NCBI GenBank assembly: GCA_041662485.1
Contig: JBAZSJ010000001.1
Span: forward strand, 62,001 to 126,000
Source: Rariglobus sp041662485
GTDB lineage: Bacteria; Verrucomicrobiota; Verrucomicrobiia; Opitutales; Opitutaceae
Direction of reading: 5' to 3'
Length of the DNA: 64,000 nt
Positions 48,916 to 58,052 of the stretch are shown piece after piece. The notes beneath the pieces are model-generated. The model worked only from the letters and a program-made list of their open reading frames with translations, was not told the DNA's origin and ran no database searches. A program made the position numbers and the translations under genes. The first letter of the stretch is position 1. Each line of letters begins with the position of its first letter.

Positions 48916-49812
48916 TCAGGCTGCGACGCCTCGTCCTTTACGGCGCAGTAGATCCGCCCCGTAGAGGGCGAGACCGGCCCAGATGAGAGCAAAGGCGAAG
49001 GCGCGATCCGCCGTGAATGGCTCGCGATAAACCAGCCAGCCGAGCAGGAACTGGCAGGTGGGCACGAGATATTGCAGAAGCCCGAGCGTGGTGAGACGCA
49101 GGTGGCGCGCGGCCTCGGCGAACATGAGGAGCGGCAGGGCGGTTACCACACCGCTGGACAAAACGAGCACGGTGGTCGTGGTGTCGGCATGGCCGAGCGC
49201 GCCGCGTCCGGTGAAGGCCAGCCAGAGGAGGAACCCGAGCGCGACGGGCGCGAGCAGGATGGTTTCGAGCGCGAAGCCGGGGAGGGCGGCGAGCGGGGTC
49301 TTTTTCTTGAGCAGGCTGTAGAGTCCCCAGGTGGAGATGATGCCGAGGGCGATCCACGGCACGTGGCCGACCTTGATGACGAGCACGGCCACGCCGGCGG
49401 CGGCGAGCGCGAGCGCCCAGCCTTGGCGCACGGACAGATGTTCGCCGAGCACGAAGCGGCCGAGCAGGACGTTGGCGAGGGGCGTGAGGAAATAGCCGAG
49501 CGAGCACTCGATGACGTGGCCGTTGTTGACGCCCCACACGAAGACGAGCCAGTTGCCGGTGATGAGCACGCTGGCCGCGAAGGTGCGGCCGAGCAGCGCG
49601 GGCTGGCGGAAGACGGCGGCGATGTCGCGCCAGCCGCCGAGCCACGCGAGGAGAACGGCCACGGTGACGAGCGACCAGATGTGGCGGTGGGCGATCAGTT
49701 CAAGCGCGTCGATGCCGGCGAGGTGTTTCCAGAAAAGCGGAAACAACCCCCAGCACAGGTAGGCGCCAAGGGCGGCAAAGGTGCCGCGGGTGGTGAGGGA
49801 GGACAAAGGCAT
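48916..49812 (-). CDS. rarD: EamA/RarD-type permease
   Basis: A 298-residue protein with ten hydrophobic segments, typical of RarD: N-terminal AALGAYLCWGLFPLFWKHL, ELIAHRHIWSLV, ITGNWLVFVWGVNNGHVIECSLGYFLTPLANVLLG and LRLTTLGLLQYLVPTCQFLLGWLVYREPF. RarD-type proteins of the drug/metabolite transporter superfamily export unknown small molecules. The ATG at 49812 was chosen; the frame upstream runs into non-coding DNA. Confidence 0.9.
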   Translation of the reverse strand: MPLSSLTTRGTFAALGAYLCWGLFPLFWKHLAGIDALELIAHRHIWSLVTVAVLLAWLGGWRDIAAVFRQPALLGRTFAASVLITGNWLVFVWGVNNGHVIECSLGYFLTPLANVLLGRFVLGEHLSVRQGWALALAAAGVAVLVIKVGHVPWIALGIISTWGLYSLLKKKTPLAALPGFALETILLAPVALGFLLWLAFTGRGALGHADTTTTVLVLSSGVVTALPLLMFAEAARHLRLTTLGLLQYLVPTCQFLLGWLVYREPFTADRAFAFALIWAGLALYGADLLRRKGRGVAA

Positions 49813-49839
49813 GGCGCAGGAAGAATGCTCCTTGGAGGG

Positions 49840-49880
49840 CCCGACCTGTCTGTCACTTATTAAGTGGCAAACAGGTCGGG
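49840..49880. promoter_or_regulatory. Hairpin in the rarD leader region
   Basis: Inverted repeat with outer arms CCCGACCTGT/ACAGGTCGGG and inner arms TGTCACTTA/TTAAGTGGCA, starting about 28 nt upstream of the rarD ATG. It could be an operator or a leader hairpin. Confidence 0.45.
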
Positions 49881-49927
49881 GGGCGGGAAGCCGGGCGGGC
49901 GGACGTTGGACGGGGAAATGGGTGCGC

Positions 49928-49960
49928 AAAAAAAGCCGGTCGCGGAGAGCGACCGGCTTT
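49928..49960 (-). terminator. Rho-independent terminator of the PPi-phosphofructokinase gene
   Basis: On the minus strand AAAGCCGGTCGC pairs with GCGACCGGCTTT around TCTCC and is followed by a T run, about 45 nt after the stop of the phosphofructokinase gene. Confidence 0.9.
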
Positions 49961-50003
49961 GAAGGGGATTTTGGAATCTTGGCTACGGGGTCCGGGTCGC
50001 GGA

Positions 50004-51263
50004 TCAGAGCTCGTAGGCGGCGAGTTGTTTTTCGACGCGGTTTTTGTCCAGCTTGGCGAAGGCGGGGAGGCCGTTGTCGTAGGGGACAACCGTCTCGCCC
50101 TGGATGAGCGGCTGGGCGTAGCGGAGGAACTGGTGGTTCATGCTGACGCCGTCTTCGTTGATCCACTCGCGGGGGAGCTTCTTCACGCCGTTGGCGATGT
50201 CGCTCAGGGGAGCGAGGCCGGTCTCGACGGTGTAGTGGTCCTGGTCGCCGCGGAGGAGGGTGACCATCTTGTCGGTCTCACCGGCGATGGCGGCCTTGAC
50301 GGCGGCCTGACCGGCGAGAAAAGCCTCGTCGGCGTCGGTCTTGGAACCGGCATGGACGGCGGCGCGCTGGGCCATGCCGAGCTTCACGGTGCGGGCCTTG
50401 ATGCCGGGCATGTTCTGCTCGACGAGACCCTGGAGATAGTCGGCGGCGCCGCCCAACTGGGCGTGGCCGAAGGCGTCGGTGGCCTCGGCGGCGGAGACGT
50501 AGTTGCCGTCGGCGTCGATCAGACCTTCGCCGACCACGATGAGGCAGTATTTCTCGCGCTTGAGGACGCGCTGGACGTCGGCGACGAACTTCTCGGTGCT
50601 GAAGGCGATCTCGGGGAGGTAGATGAGGTGGGGGGCGTCGTGCGGGTGGTCCTTGCGCTTGGCGAGGGCGGCGCCGGCGGCGATCCAGCCGGCGTTGCGG
50701 CCCATGACCTCGACGATCTGGACGAGATCGTGCTGGCCCATGGCCTCGTTGTCGCAGGCGATCTCGCGGATCGTGGTGCAGATGTATTTGATGACCGAGC
50801 CGTAGCCGGGGCAGTGGTCGATGATGGGGAGATCGTTGTCGATCGTCTTCGGGATGCCGATGACGCGGAGGCCGTAACCCTGCTGCTGGGCGAGCTTGGA
50901 GATCTTGTCGGCGGTGTCCTGGGAATCGTTGCCTCCGGCGTAGAAGAAGAAGCGGATGTTGTGGGCCTTGAAGACCTCGAGAACGCGCTCGTAGTCGGCC
51001 TGCTTCTTGAGCTTGTAGCGGCAGGTGCCGAGGGCGGCGCCGGGGGTGAACTTGAGGCCGCGGATGGTCTGCTGGGACTCGGCGGCGAGATCGATAAAGT
51101 CTTCCTGGAGGATGCCGAGGACGCCGTTGAGCGTGCCGTAAATCTCCTCGATTTCGACGTGGTTGAGCGCTTCGGCGATGACGCCGGCCACGCTGGCATT
51201 GATGACGGCGGTGGGACCACCGGACTGGCCTACCAGGACATTACCTACGAGTTCTTCGGACAT
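50004..51263 (-). CDS. pfp: Pyrophosphate-dependent 6-phosphofructokinase
   Basis: A 419-residue phosphofructokinase: NVLVGQSGGPTAVINAS near the N-terminus, FFFYAGGNDSQDTADKI, GIPKTIDNDLPIIDHCPGYGS and VEVMGRNAGWIAAGAALA. In this family a GGDD/GGND-type Asp in place of Gly points to pyrophosphate rather than ATP as phosphate donor; here GGNDS followed by PKTIDND fits that group. It converts fructose-6-phosphate to fructose-1,6-bisphosphate reversibly in glycolysis. The ATG at 51263 starts the conserved region; the longer frame is a shadow. A strong terminator follows it, and a monocistronic unit is likely. Confidence 0.9.
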   Translation of the reverse strand: MSEELVGNVLVGQSGGPTAVINASVAGVIAEALNHVEIEEIYGTLNGVLGILQEDFIDLAAESQQTIRGLKFTPGAALGTCRYKLKKQADYERVLEVFKAHNIRFFFYAGGNDSQDTADKISKLAQQQGYGLRVIGIPKTIDNDLPIIDHCPGYGSVIKYICTTIREIACDNEAMGQHDLVQIVEVMGRNAGWIAAGAALAKRKDHPHDAPHLIYLPEIAFSTEKFVADVQRVLKREKYCLIVVGEGLIDADGNYVSAAEATDAFGHAQLGGAADYLQGLVEQNMPGIKARTVKLGMAQRAAVHAGSKTDADEAFLAGQAAVKAAIAGETDKMVTLLRGDQDHYTVETGLAPLSDIANGVKKLPREWINEDGVSMNHQFLRYAQPLIQGETVVPYDNGLPAFAKLDKNRVEKQLAAYEL

Positions 51264-51382
51264 GGCGTGTGTTTGGTTTGAAAGGGAGTGAGGAGAGAAC
51301 GTGAAGGTGCAGGTTGGCGGGCGGCGGGCGCCGCTGGCAAACCCAAAGTGCGGTCCGGGCTGAACCGAGGACGGAAACCCGC

Positions 51383-51994
51383 TCAGGCTTTTGGCATCGC
51401 GGCGACGACGAGGTTGTAAACGTCGTCCCAGTTGCGGGCGCGGAGGGTGTCGCCGAGGTGGCGGTTGGTGGGGTTGTCGAAGGTGATGCAGGGGCGTCCG
51501 GCGGCGCGGTAGGCCTCGACGTTCTTCGGCGAATCGTCGATGTAGAGGTCGGCGTTGATGGAGAGCTTGTCCTTCACGAAGCAGAGGTCGCGGTAGGGGA
51601 TGTCGAAGCGCTCGAGCCACTCGGCGGTCTGGATGACGGACTTGCCGTGCAGGCCGCCGACGTAGAGGCGGTGCGTGATGATGCGGATATGCACGCCGAG
51701 CCGCGAGAGCCGGCGCAGGGTGTAGGCCGCGCCGGGGATAGCGGGGGCGGTTTTGAGGAGCTCGTGCTGGTTGACGGCGTGGCGGTGGAGGGCGTCGTAG
51801 GTGAGATCGTAGCCGCCGGTGCCCTTGTGTTTTTCGAGGAGGCCCCACTCGCTCAGGCCGAAGGTATAGTCGTCGGGCAGGTCCTCGGGCTTTTTGCCGA
51901 AATAGGCGGCGGCGATGGGCTTGAGGCCGCCGTAGAAATCGACCACGACACCGTCGAGATCGAGGCCGAAGATGAAGGGAGCGGGGGAGGGCAT
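51383..51994 (-). CDS. HAD-family phosphatase, 5'-nucleotidase-like
   Basis: A 203-residue HAD protein: FGLDLDGVVVDFYGGL contains the DxDG nucleophile; IRIITHRLYVGG gives the motif II Thr, and LYIDDSPKNVEAYRAAG the late Asp pair. The pattern is like the NT5C/5'-deoxyribonucleotidase group. It is encoded just before (on the minus strand, upstream of) the phosphofructokinase gene with a 120-bp gap. Substrate unknown. Confidence 0.78.
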   Translation of the reverse strand: MPSPAPFIFGLDLDGVVVDFYGGLKPIAAAYFGKKPEDLPDDYTFGLSEWGLLEKHKGTGGYDLTYDALHRHAVNQHELLKTAPAIPGAAYTLRRLSRLGVHIRIITHRLYVGGLHGKSVIQTAEWLERFDIPYRDLCFVKDKLSINADLYIDDSPKNVEAYRAAGRPCITFDNPTNRHLGDTLRARNWDDVYNLVVAAMPKA

Positions 51995-52008
51995 GGGTAT
52001 TAAAGGAG

Positions 52009-52320
52009 TTAGCGGCGGTTGCGTAAGAGTCGTCGAACTCTTGCGGGACGCTGGCGAAGGTCGAGCACGGCGACGACTATGGTGACGGTCGGTTCAACCA
52101 TGTAGAACGCCGCGTAGTAGCTGTTGCGAAGCGGGGCGCGGCGGAAGTCACGGTAGCATTTGGGAAAGAGGTCGGGATTCGCCTCAATCCACGCGGTGGT
52201 TTCATCCCACAACGTCCGGAGATGGGTGAAGCCGTCAGATCGCCAGCTTTGATAAAATTCACCGGCGGACCGAAGATCGCCTTCAACCTCGGGGAGGGCG
52301 ATGACCGGTTGGGGGCTCAC
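52009..52320 (-). CDS. ParE/RelE-superfamily toxin
   Basis: A 103-residue protein: IALPEVEGDLRSAGEFYQSW, HLRTLWDETTAWIEANPDLFPKCYRDFRRAPLRNSYYAAFYMVEP and TIVVAVLDLRQRPARV, the layout of ParE/RelE toxins. It is coupled to the upstream antitoxin gene by a 4-nt overlap, and lies between housekeeping genes rather than in the island. Confidence 0.8.
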   Translation of the reverse strand: MSPQPVIALPEVEGDLRSAGEFYQSWRSDGFTHLRTLWDETTAWIEANPDLFPKCYRDFRRAPLRNSYYAAFYMVEPTVTIVVAVLDLRQRPARVRRLLRNRR

Positions 52321-52526
52321 TTGGTATCAAGGCGGCGCTTCAGTTCGGTCAGGCTGACGGCTTTGGTTTTTCCGGACTTGTAGTCGGCCCAGCGGGAATC
52401 GAGGGTGCGGCGGTGGGCGGCGGAGACGGGAGCGTTGGCGTTGGCCGCTTGCCACAGCTCCTCGGCGAGTTGGTTTTTGGCGCGCCGGGAGAGTTTTTGA
52501 AGCTCTGGGAAATCGACGAGTGGCAT
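52317..52526 (-). CDS. Addiction-module antitoxin of a ParE-type toxin
   Basis: A 69-residue protein (VDFPELQKLSRRAKNQLAEELWQ ... SRWADYKSGKTKAVSLTELKRRL). The Leu-rich start and the late SLTELKRRL tail are typical of the short antitoxins that precede ParE-like toxins. The ATG at 52526 was preferred to a start at 52586 that would lie within the adenylosuccinate lyase gene. Confidence 0.72.
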   Translation of the reverse strand: MPLVDFPELQKLSRRAKNQLAEELWQAANANAPVSAAHRRTLDSRWADYKSGKTKAVSLTELKRRLDTK

Positions 52527-52563
52527 GAGGGCAATAAGACAATGCCCAGCCCGAGGTGCAATC

Positions 52564-53979
52564 TCAGAGCAGCTTGCCGGGCTCATAGGTGGCGGCGCCG
52601 GCGACCTTGCGGGTGGCGGTTTTCACCGTGGCGACGAATGTGTCCACTTGCTGCGGGGCGGCGCCGACGAAGCGTTTGCTGTCGCTGAGGATGGCGCGCA
52701 ACGCCTTCTCGGTCAGGCCGAGGCGGGTGTCGGCGGCGAGCAACACGACGAGGTCGCTCTCGCCTTGGCCCGTGCGGATGGCCTTCGCGGCGGCGAGGGC
52801 GTTTTCCTTGATCGCCAGGTGCGCGGTTTCTCGGCCGATGCCGGCTTTCACGGCTTCCATGAGGATCGTCGTGGTGGCGAGGAAGGGGAGCTGGCGTTGG
52901 ATTTCGGCGCCGATGGCGGCTGGAAAGACGTCCATCTGGTTGAGGACGGCGAGGAGCGTTTCGAGCAGGCCGTCGATCGCGTAGAAGGCGTCGGGCAACG
53001 CGACGCGGCGGACGACCGAGCAGGAGACGTCGCCTTCGTTCCACTGGTGGCCGGAGAGGGCGCCGGTCATGGTGACGTAGCCGGAGAGAATCGTCGAAAA
53101 ACCGCAGATGCGCTCGCAGTTGCGGGCGTTGACCTTGTGCGGCATCGCGGAGGAGCCGACCTGGCCTTTTTGGAAACCTTCGGTGAGCAGGCCTTGGCCA
53201 GCCATGAGGCGGAGGGTGGTGGCGAAACTCGCGGCGGCGGCGCCGACTTGGTGGAGCGCGGAGACGACTTCGAAGTCGAGCGAGCGTGGGTAAACCTGGC
53301 CGACGGCGTTGAGGGTGGTCTTAAACCCGAGGTGTTTGATGATGCCGGCTTCGAGGCGGGCGACTTTTTTCGGGTCGTTGAAGAGGGTGAGCTGGTCGAG
53401 CTGCGTGCCGACGGCGCCTTTGAGTCCGCGGACGGGGTAGCGGGCGGTGATCTCGTCGAGGCCGGTGAAGGCGGCGAGGAGTTCCTGGCCGAACATGGCG
53501 AAACGCTTGCCGAGGGTGGTGGGCTGGGCGGGCACGTTGTGCGTGCGGCCGGTGAGCATGAGCGTGCGGTATTGTTTGGCGCGCTTGGACAACTTGAGGA
53601 GCGCGGCGGCGGTCTTCATGCGCACGACTTCGAGGGAGCGGGCGATCTGGAGCTGCTCGACGTTTTCGGTGAGATCGCGGGAGGTGAGGCCGAGGTGGAT
53701 GGACTCGCGTCCGGCGAGGGCGTTGAAGGCTTCGATGCGGGCCTTCACGTCGTGGAGGGTGACGCGTTCGCGGGCGTCGATGTCGGCGAGGTCGATCTTG
53801 GTTTTGACTTTTTCGTAGTCGGCGATGGCGGCGGCGGGGATGGGCAGGCCGAGGTCGCGCTGGGCCTTCATGACGGCGATCCAGTAGTCGCGCTCGATGG
53901 TGATGCGTCCGGTGGGCGACCAGATGTCTTTGATGAGGGGCGAGGCGTAGCGTTCGGCGAGGACGTTGGGAATCGACAT
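52564..53979 (-). CDS. purB: Adenylosuccinate lyase
   Basis: A 471-residue fumarase-superfamily lyase: RYASPLIKDIWSPTGRITIERDYW, the substrate loop GLTSRDLTENVEQLQIAR, RTHNVPAQPTTLGKRFAMF and the signature QVGSSAMPHKVNARNCERI with its catalytic Ser. It acts twice in purine synthesis, cleaving SAICAR and adenylosuccinate to release fumarate. It stands upstream of the ParE pair and after the PqiA-like gene on the same strand. Confidence 0.95.
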   Translation of the reverse strand: MSIPNVLAERYASPLIKDIWSPTGRITIERDYWIAVMKAQRDLGLPIPAAAIADYEKVKTKIDLADIDARERVTLHDVKARIEAFNALAGRESIHLGLTSRDLTENVEQLQIARSLEVVRMKTAAALLKLSKRAKQYRTLMLTGRTHNVPAQPTTLGKRFAMFGQELLAAFTGLDEITARYPVRGLKGAVGTQLDQLTLFNDPKKVARLEAGIIKHLGFKTTLNAVGQVYPRSLDFEVVSALHQVGAAAASFATTLRLMAGQGLLTEGFQKGQVGSSAMPHKVNARNCERICGFSTILSGYVTMTGALSGHQWNEGDVSCSVVRRVALPDAFYAIDGLLETLLAVLNQMDVFPAAIGAEIQRQLPFLATTTILMEAVKAGIGRETAHLAIKENALAAAKAIRTGQGESDLVVLLAADTRLGLTEKALRAILSDSKRFVGAAPQQVDTFVATVKTATRKVAGAATYEPGKLL

Positions 53980-54030
53980 GGGAAAAGACGGAGAGAAACG
54001 GACGGCGCGAGCGGGCGCAACGCTGTGGTT

Positions 54031-55029
54031 TTAGGCGGCGTTTTCGGCCGCCCGCCTGAAGGTGCGGTCGAGCGCGGCCTGCAACACGCGCTGGAGGCCG
54101 AGCAGGGCGACGAGCGCGAGGGCGCCCCAGCGAACCTCCGTATTCATGAGGTAGTCGCCCTCGACCAGAAAAATGGCCAGCGCGAGTCCGAAGACGTCGA
54201 GCATGCTCCACCGTCGCCAGAGCAACATGTGCCGGTAGGCGGCGTCCGCCGTTTGTCCGTTGCGCAGCCGCAACCACCACACGCAGGAGGCGATCCACGC
54301 GGCCAGCGGGGTGAAAATAAGGAAGGCGCCCGTGATGACGGCGGGCACGACGGCCTTGCTCATCAGTGTTGGGACGATGGTGACGATGCTGTAGCTGTTG
54401 TCGGCGAGCAGCCAGTCGTGGATGCGCAGGAACGGCAGTCCGATGGTGCCGGCGAGAGCCAAGCCGGAGAGCGTGAGCCAGCCGCCGCCTCCGGCGAACA
54501 CGCCGCCCTTGAGAGGCGGGGGCGAGGGCGGAAAGGGCAGGGCGACGGAGAGCAGTTCGCCGCCCGCCATGCTAAGCATGATCGCCGCGACGAACACCGG
54601 GATGCCCACGAGCGGAGTCGAGCCGACGAGGAACTGGCCCGAGGTGAGGGCGAGAATCAGGCACACGAGAAACACGTCGAGCATGGACCATTTGCCGAAA
54701 CGCTCCACCCAGGTGAGCCAGCGGAGACGGCGGGCGTTGATCTCGCGATGGGCGCACAGCCAGAGGAGCACGCCGAGCTTCGCAAAAGGAAAAACCACGG
54801 AGAACGCCACCACGAGGATCGCCAGCACGTAGAGTCCGCTGGACCAAAGCATGTCCACGGAGCTGAGAAGGGAATACGGGCTTTGGCTCAGCCCGACGCG
54901 CAGTTGCATGAACGGCAGCATCAGCACCGCGATGTTGCAGGCCAACGAGCCGGTGAGCAGCACGGCGGCCCAAAACCGGCGTCGGGTCGTGAGGACAAAG
55001 GAAGCGCTGGAGTCGCCTGACGTCGTCAT
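54031..55029 (-). CDS. PqiA-like membrane protein
   Basis: A 332-residue integral membrane protein with two similar halves. Each contains a cluster of about four hydrophobic segments with a WSMLDVF word (RFGKWSMLDVFLVCLIL and RRWSMLDVFGLALAIFL). This WSMxDVF repeat is characteristic of paraquat-inducible protein A, which works with PqiB-type MCE proteins in envelope lipid transport; the cysteine-bearing zinc ribbon of PqiA is not present. No MCE protein is adjacent. A second ATG at 55029 was preferred over 55032 (adjacent Met codons). Confidence 0.82.
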   Translation of the reverse strand: MTTSGDSSASFVLTTRRRFWAAVLLTGSLACNIAVLMLPFMQLRVGLSQSPYSLLSSVDMLWSSGLYVLAILVVAFSVVFPFAKLGVLLWLCAHREINARRLRWLTWVERFGKWSMLDVFLVCLILALTSGQFLVGSTPLVGIPVFVAAIMLSMAGGELLSVALPFPPSPPPLKGGVFAGGGGWLTLSGLALAGTIGLPFLRIHDWLLADNSYSIVTIVPTLMSKAVVPAVITGAFLIFTPLAAWIASCVWWLRLRNGQTADAAYRHMLLWRRWSMLDVFGLALAIFLVEGDYLMNTEVRWGALALVALLGLQRVLQAALDRTFRRAAENAA

Positions 55030-55042
55030 CACGGCACGGGGC

Positions 55043-56164
55043 TCAGACCGAGAGGCAGCGCACGGTCATCTCGCGGAGGACTTCTTCCTGCTCGTGCGGA
55101 CGCTGGATGATCTCCTCGAAGGCGCGTATGAACTCCTGCTGGTTGTCTATGAGGCGGCGCAGCGTGGGGAGCTTGGCGGAGCCGGCGAGCTTGCCGACAT
55201 ACCAGGCGTTTTGGCTGAAGAGGTTGAACGAACTCTTCTCGGATGCGCCGACGAAATGGCGTCCGTAGGTGGCGGTGGCCTTGGGCAGGCCGTCGAGCCC
55301 GCGCTGGCCGACGCGCACCTCGCCGGCGTCGGCCAGCGCGCGGACCTGGAGGAGGATGCGGTTGCGGTTTTGCAGCGCGCTGATGATGGGGCGCGAATCG
55401 CCACCGGTGAAAAAGTGGTGGTGCAGCGCGGCGAGCGTCCACTTGAGGTCGCCGCTGAAAAACGCCTCGGCCGCCTCGAAGAAGTCGCCCTCGGCGGTGT
55501 TGGCGGTGAGTTCGGCGACGTGGGCTTCCTCGATGACCACGGGTTTGCCGCCGGCGGTGGCGTCGTCGGTCTGTGCGTAGGTGGCGAGCTTGCGCGTCTC
55601 TTCGATGAGGAGGCGGGTGTTGGCGCCGACCTTGGCGAGGAGGAGTTGCGCGGCCCCTTCGCCGAACGAGACGCCGAGCTCGCGGGCCTCGGTGAGGATC
55701 ACGCTGGCGAGCGCGTCGGCGGCTCCTTCGGCGTCGCCGCCGACGAGGGAGAAGTCGCCGGTTTTCTCGCACCACTTGGGGAAGGCGCGGCGGCGGTCCA
55801 CGGGCGCGGCGGTGACGACCACGGCGGTTTCGTCGGGGTTGATCTTTTCGAGGAGCTGCTGGAGGTCCTCGACGAGTTTCAACGTGCTCTCTGCACGGCC
55901 GGTTACGGAGTCGGCGAGGAAGTTGACGTCCTTCAGCCAGACGACGCGCTGGCCGCCGAACATGGAAACGGTCTGCACGCTGTCGCGGAAGCGGTTGATG
56001 GCGGACTCGACCTCGCCGACGTTGTTGGCGAAGCCGCTGATGATTTCGCGGGAGAATTCGTCGGTGATGTCCTTGGCGAGTTCGTCGTAGCGCGCCTTGC
56101 CCTGCCGGTTGACGAGGAAGTCATCGGCTCCGCAGATGAAGATGAAGGGCTTGGCGGCGGGCAT
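55043..56164 (-). CDS. holA: DNA polymerase III subunit delta
   Basis: A 373-residue protein: FIFICGADDFLVNRQGKARYDELAKDI at the N-terminus, TVSMFGGQRVVWLKDVNFLAD, TAAPVDRRRAFPKWCEK, and the C-terminal helical region KLPTLRRLIDNQQEFIRAFEEIIQ. This is the clamp-loader delta layout (no functional Walker A), which opens the beta clamp. The ATG at 56164 was chosen; 16 further residues upstream (Arg-rich) are unlike the family. The start region of arnT lies about 140 bp away, divergent. Confidence 0.85.
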   Translation of the reverse strand: MPAAKPFIFICGADDFLVNRQGKARYDELAKDITDEFSREIISGFANNVGEVESAINRFRDSVQTVSMFGGQRVVWLKDVNFLADSVTGRAESTLKLVEDLQQLLEKINPDETAVVVTAAPVDRRRAFPKWCEKTGDFSLVGGDAEGAADALASVILTEARELGVSFGEGAAQLLLAKVGANTRLLIEETRKLATYAQTDDATAGGKPVVIEEAHVAELTANTAEGDFFEAAEAFFSGDLKWTLAALHHHFFTGGDSRPIISALQNRNRILLQVRALADAGEVRVGQRGLDGLPKATATYGRHFVGASEKSSFNLFSQNAWYVGKLAGSAKLPTLRRLIDNQQEFIRAFEEIIQRPHEQEEVLREMTVRCLSV

Positions 56165-56300
56165 CGCTTCACTGTGGGCGCGGGGCCGCGCGCGAGGCAA
56201 GCGGGCAATCAAGGGAAGGAAATTTGGCCGGCCGAGGGCGGGTTGGTTTCGCAGTCTTGCCCTTGGGTGAGGGAGGCTTCAGTTAACTTACCTTTAACCC

Positions 56301-58052
56301 ATGACGTTCGCCCAAGCTGCCGTGTCTCCGACCGTTTCTGATCCGTTTGCTGATAAAACCGGCTGGGGGCGCGATCTTCTGCTACTGACGCTGGCGCTGG
56401 CGGTGTGGTTCGGGGCGTTCCTCGGGGTGCGTCCGCTCAACAATCCCGACGAGGGCCGCTACACGGAGATCCCGCGCGAGATGGCGGAGAGCGGCGACTA
56501 TGTGACGCCGCGGTTGAACGGCGTGAAGTATTTCGAGAAGCCGCCGCTGATGTATTGGCTGTCGGCGCTGACCTTCGAGGTGGCTGGCGTGAGCGAGTTC
56601 ACGGCGCGGTTTTGGAACGCCGCCTTCGCGCTCATGGGCGTGCTGCTAGCCTATGCGTCGGGGCGTGTGCTCTACGGACGGACGGCGGGTTGGTGGTCGG
56701 CGGCGGTGCTGGCGACCTCGCTGCTTTACTATGCGCTCGGGCAGATCGTGCTGCTCGACATGGCGGTGGCGGTGACGATCAGCGCGGCGCTGTTCGCCTT
56801 TCTTTTTGCGATGCGACAGCCGCCCGGGGCGCTGCGGCGGTGGTTGTTCATCGCGTTCTACGCGAGCATGGCCTTCGCAACGCTCACCAAGGGGCTGATC
56901 GGTTTCCTGCTGCCGTGCGCGGTGGCGTTCGTGTGGGTGCTGCTGTTCAACAAGTGGCGCGCGCTGTGGCCGTTTTATCCGGTGATCGGCGTCCTCGTGC
57001 TGCTGGGCATCGCCGCGCCGTGGCACGTGCTGGCCGAGCAGGCCAACCATTCGGCGGTGAAGGAGCACGACTTCGCGTGGTTTTATTTCGTGCATGAGCA
57101 CTACCTGCGGTTCACCACGACGGTTCACGGGCGCTACCAGCCGGTTTGGTTTTTCGGGCCGATATTGCTGGCGGGGTTGTTTCCGTGGGTGGCGTTCGGC
57201 GGGCAGGCGGTGCGCAGCGCGCTCGCCGGCGGCTGGCGCGCGCGCCACCAGCATGCGGAGGCGTGGTTTTTGGTCATCTGGATCGCGTTCATCACGCTGT
57301 TTTTCTCGAAGTCGGACTCGAAGCTCATCCCCTACATCCTGCCGGTTTTCCCGGCGGCGGCGGTGCTGATCGGCGGCTATCTGGCCGGGGCATGGCGCGA
57401 CGGGAAAACGAACGCGCGCGGGTTGCGCGCGGGCCTGTGGGTGTTTGTCGGGCTGGCGGCGGTCTTCGCGGCGGCCGCGGCGGTCGCGCCCGTGCCCGCG
57501 AAAACCCCCGAGCTTTCCGCGGTGCTGCTGCCGTGGCGCTTTGTGCTGGGCGTGGTGCTGGTCGGCGGCGCCGTCGCGGTCGCCGTGTGCCTGCGGCGCG
57601 ACCGGTTGCGTGGCGCGTTGGTGGCGATGCTGGCGACGTGCGCGGCGTTTTACCTGCCGACCAATTTCATCGGCAAGGCCTTTGACACGCGCTCGGCCAA
57701 GTCCCTTGCGCTTACCCTCAAGCCCATGCTCAAGGCGGGTGACGCGGTCTACTGCGTGGGCACCTATGCGCAGGACATCCCGCCGTATCTGGGGCGGTTG
57801 ATCAGCGTGGTGAACTATAAGAACGAGATGACCTTTGGCATCGAGGCCGAGCCGGAGATGGCCGCCAAACGCTTTCTCAGCAAGGAGGCCTTCGCCGTCC
57901 AATGGAAAGAGCCGGCGACCGCCTACGCCTTTGTTCCCAAGGCCGGTCTCAGCCGCTGGCAGGCCGCCGGCATGCCCTATACCGTCTTGGCTGAAGGCGT
58001 GCGTTTCGTGCTTGTCGTAAACCGTCCCTCGTCCCCCTCATCTTCCCCGTGA
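56301..58052 (+). CDS. arnT: 4-amino-4-deoxy-L-arabinose transferase-like GT39 protein
   Basis: A 583-residue GT-C membrane enzyme: LLTLALAVWFGAFLGVRPLNNPDEGRYTEIPREMAESGDYVTPRLNGVKYFEKPPLMYWLSA contains the acidic DE pair and the REM..SGDYV..YFEKPP words of ArnT. Many hydrophobic segments follow and a soluble C-terminus (about residues 460-583) ends it. ArnT moves L-Ara4N from undecaprenyl phosphate to lipid A on the periplasmic face. It is the first gene of the arn operon here; the stop overlaps the GTG start of arnB (GTGA). Substrate assignment rests on the neighbouring arn genes. Confidence 0.85.
   Translation: MTFAQAAVSPTVSDPFADKTGWGRDLLLLTLALAVWFGAFLGVRPLNNPDEGRYTEIPREMAESGDYVTPRLNGVKYFEKPPLMYWLSALTFEVAGVSEFTARFWNAAFALMGVLLAYASGRVLYGRTAGWWSAAVLATSLLYYALGQIVLLDMAVAVTISAALFAFLFAMRQPPGALRRWLFIAFYASMAFATLTKGLIGFLLPCAVAFVWVLLFNKWRALWPFYPVIGVLVLLGIAAPWHVLAEQANHSAVKEHDFAWFYFVHEHYLRFTTTVHGRYQPVWFFGPILLAGLFPWVAFGGQAVRSALAGGWRARHQHAEAWFLVIWIAFITLFFSKSDSKLIPYILPVFPAAAVLIGGYLAGAWRDGKTNARGLRAGLWVFVGLAAVFAAAAAVAPVPAKTPELSAVLLPWRFVLGVVLVGGAVAVAVCLRRDRLRGALVAMLATCAAFYLPTNFIGKAFDTRSAKSLALTLKPMLKAGDAVYCVGTYAQDIPPYLGRLISVVNYKNEMTFGIEAEPEMAAKRFLSKEAFAVQWKEPATAYAFVPKAGLSRWQAAGMPYTVLAEGVRFVLVVNRPSSPSSSP

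Noticed and set aside
51264..51382. Riboswitch or small RNA between phosphofructokinase and HAD genes
   Set aside because: No convincing conserved structure was seen in the 119-bp gap.
52525..55020. Plus-strand frame of 831 codons
   Set aside because: It lies antisense to purB and the PqiA-like gene, both with clear family motifs; composition is that of a shadow.
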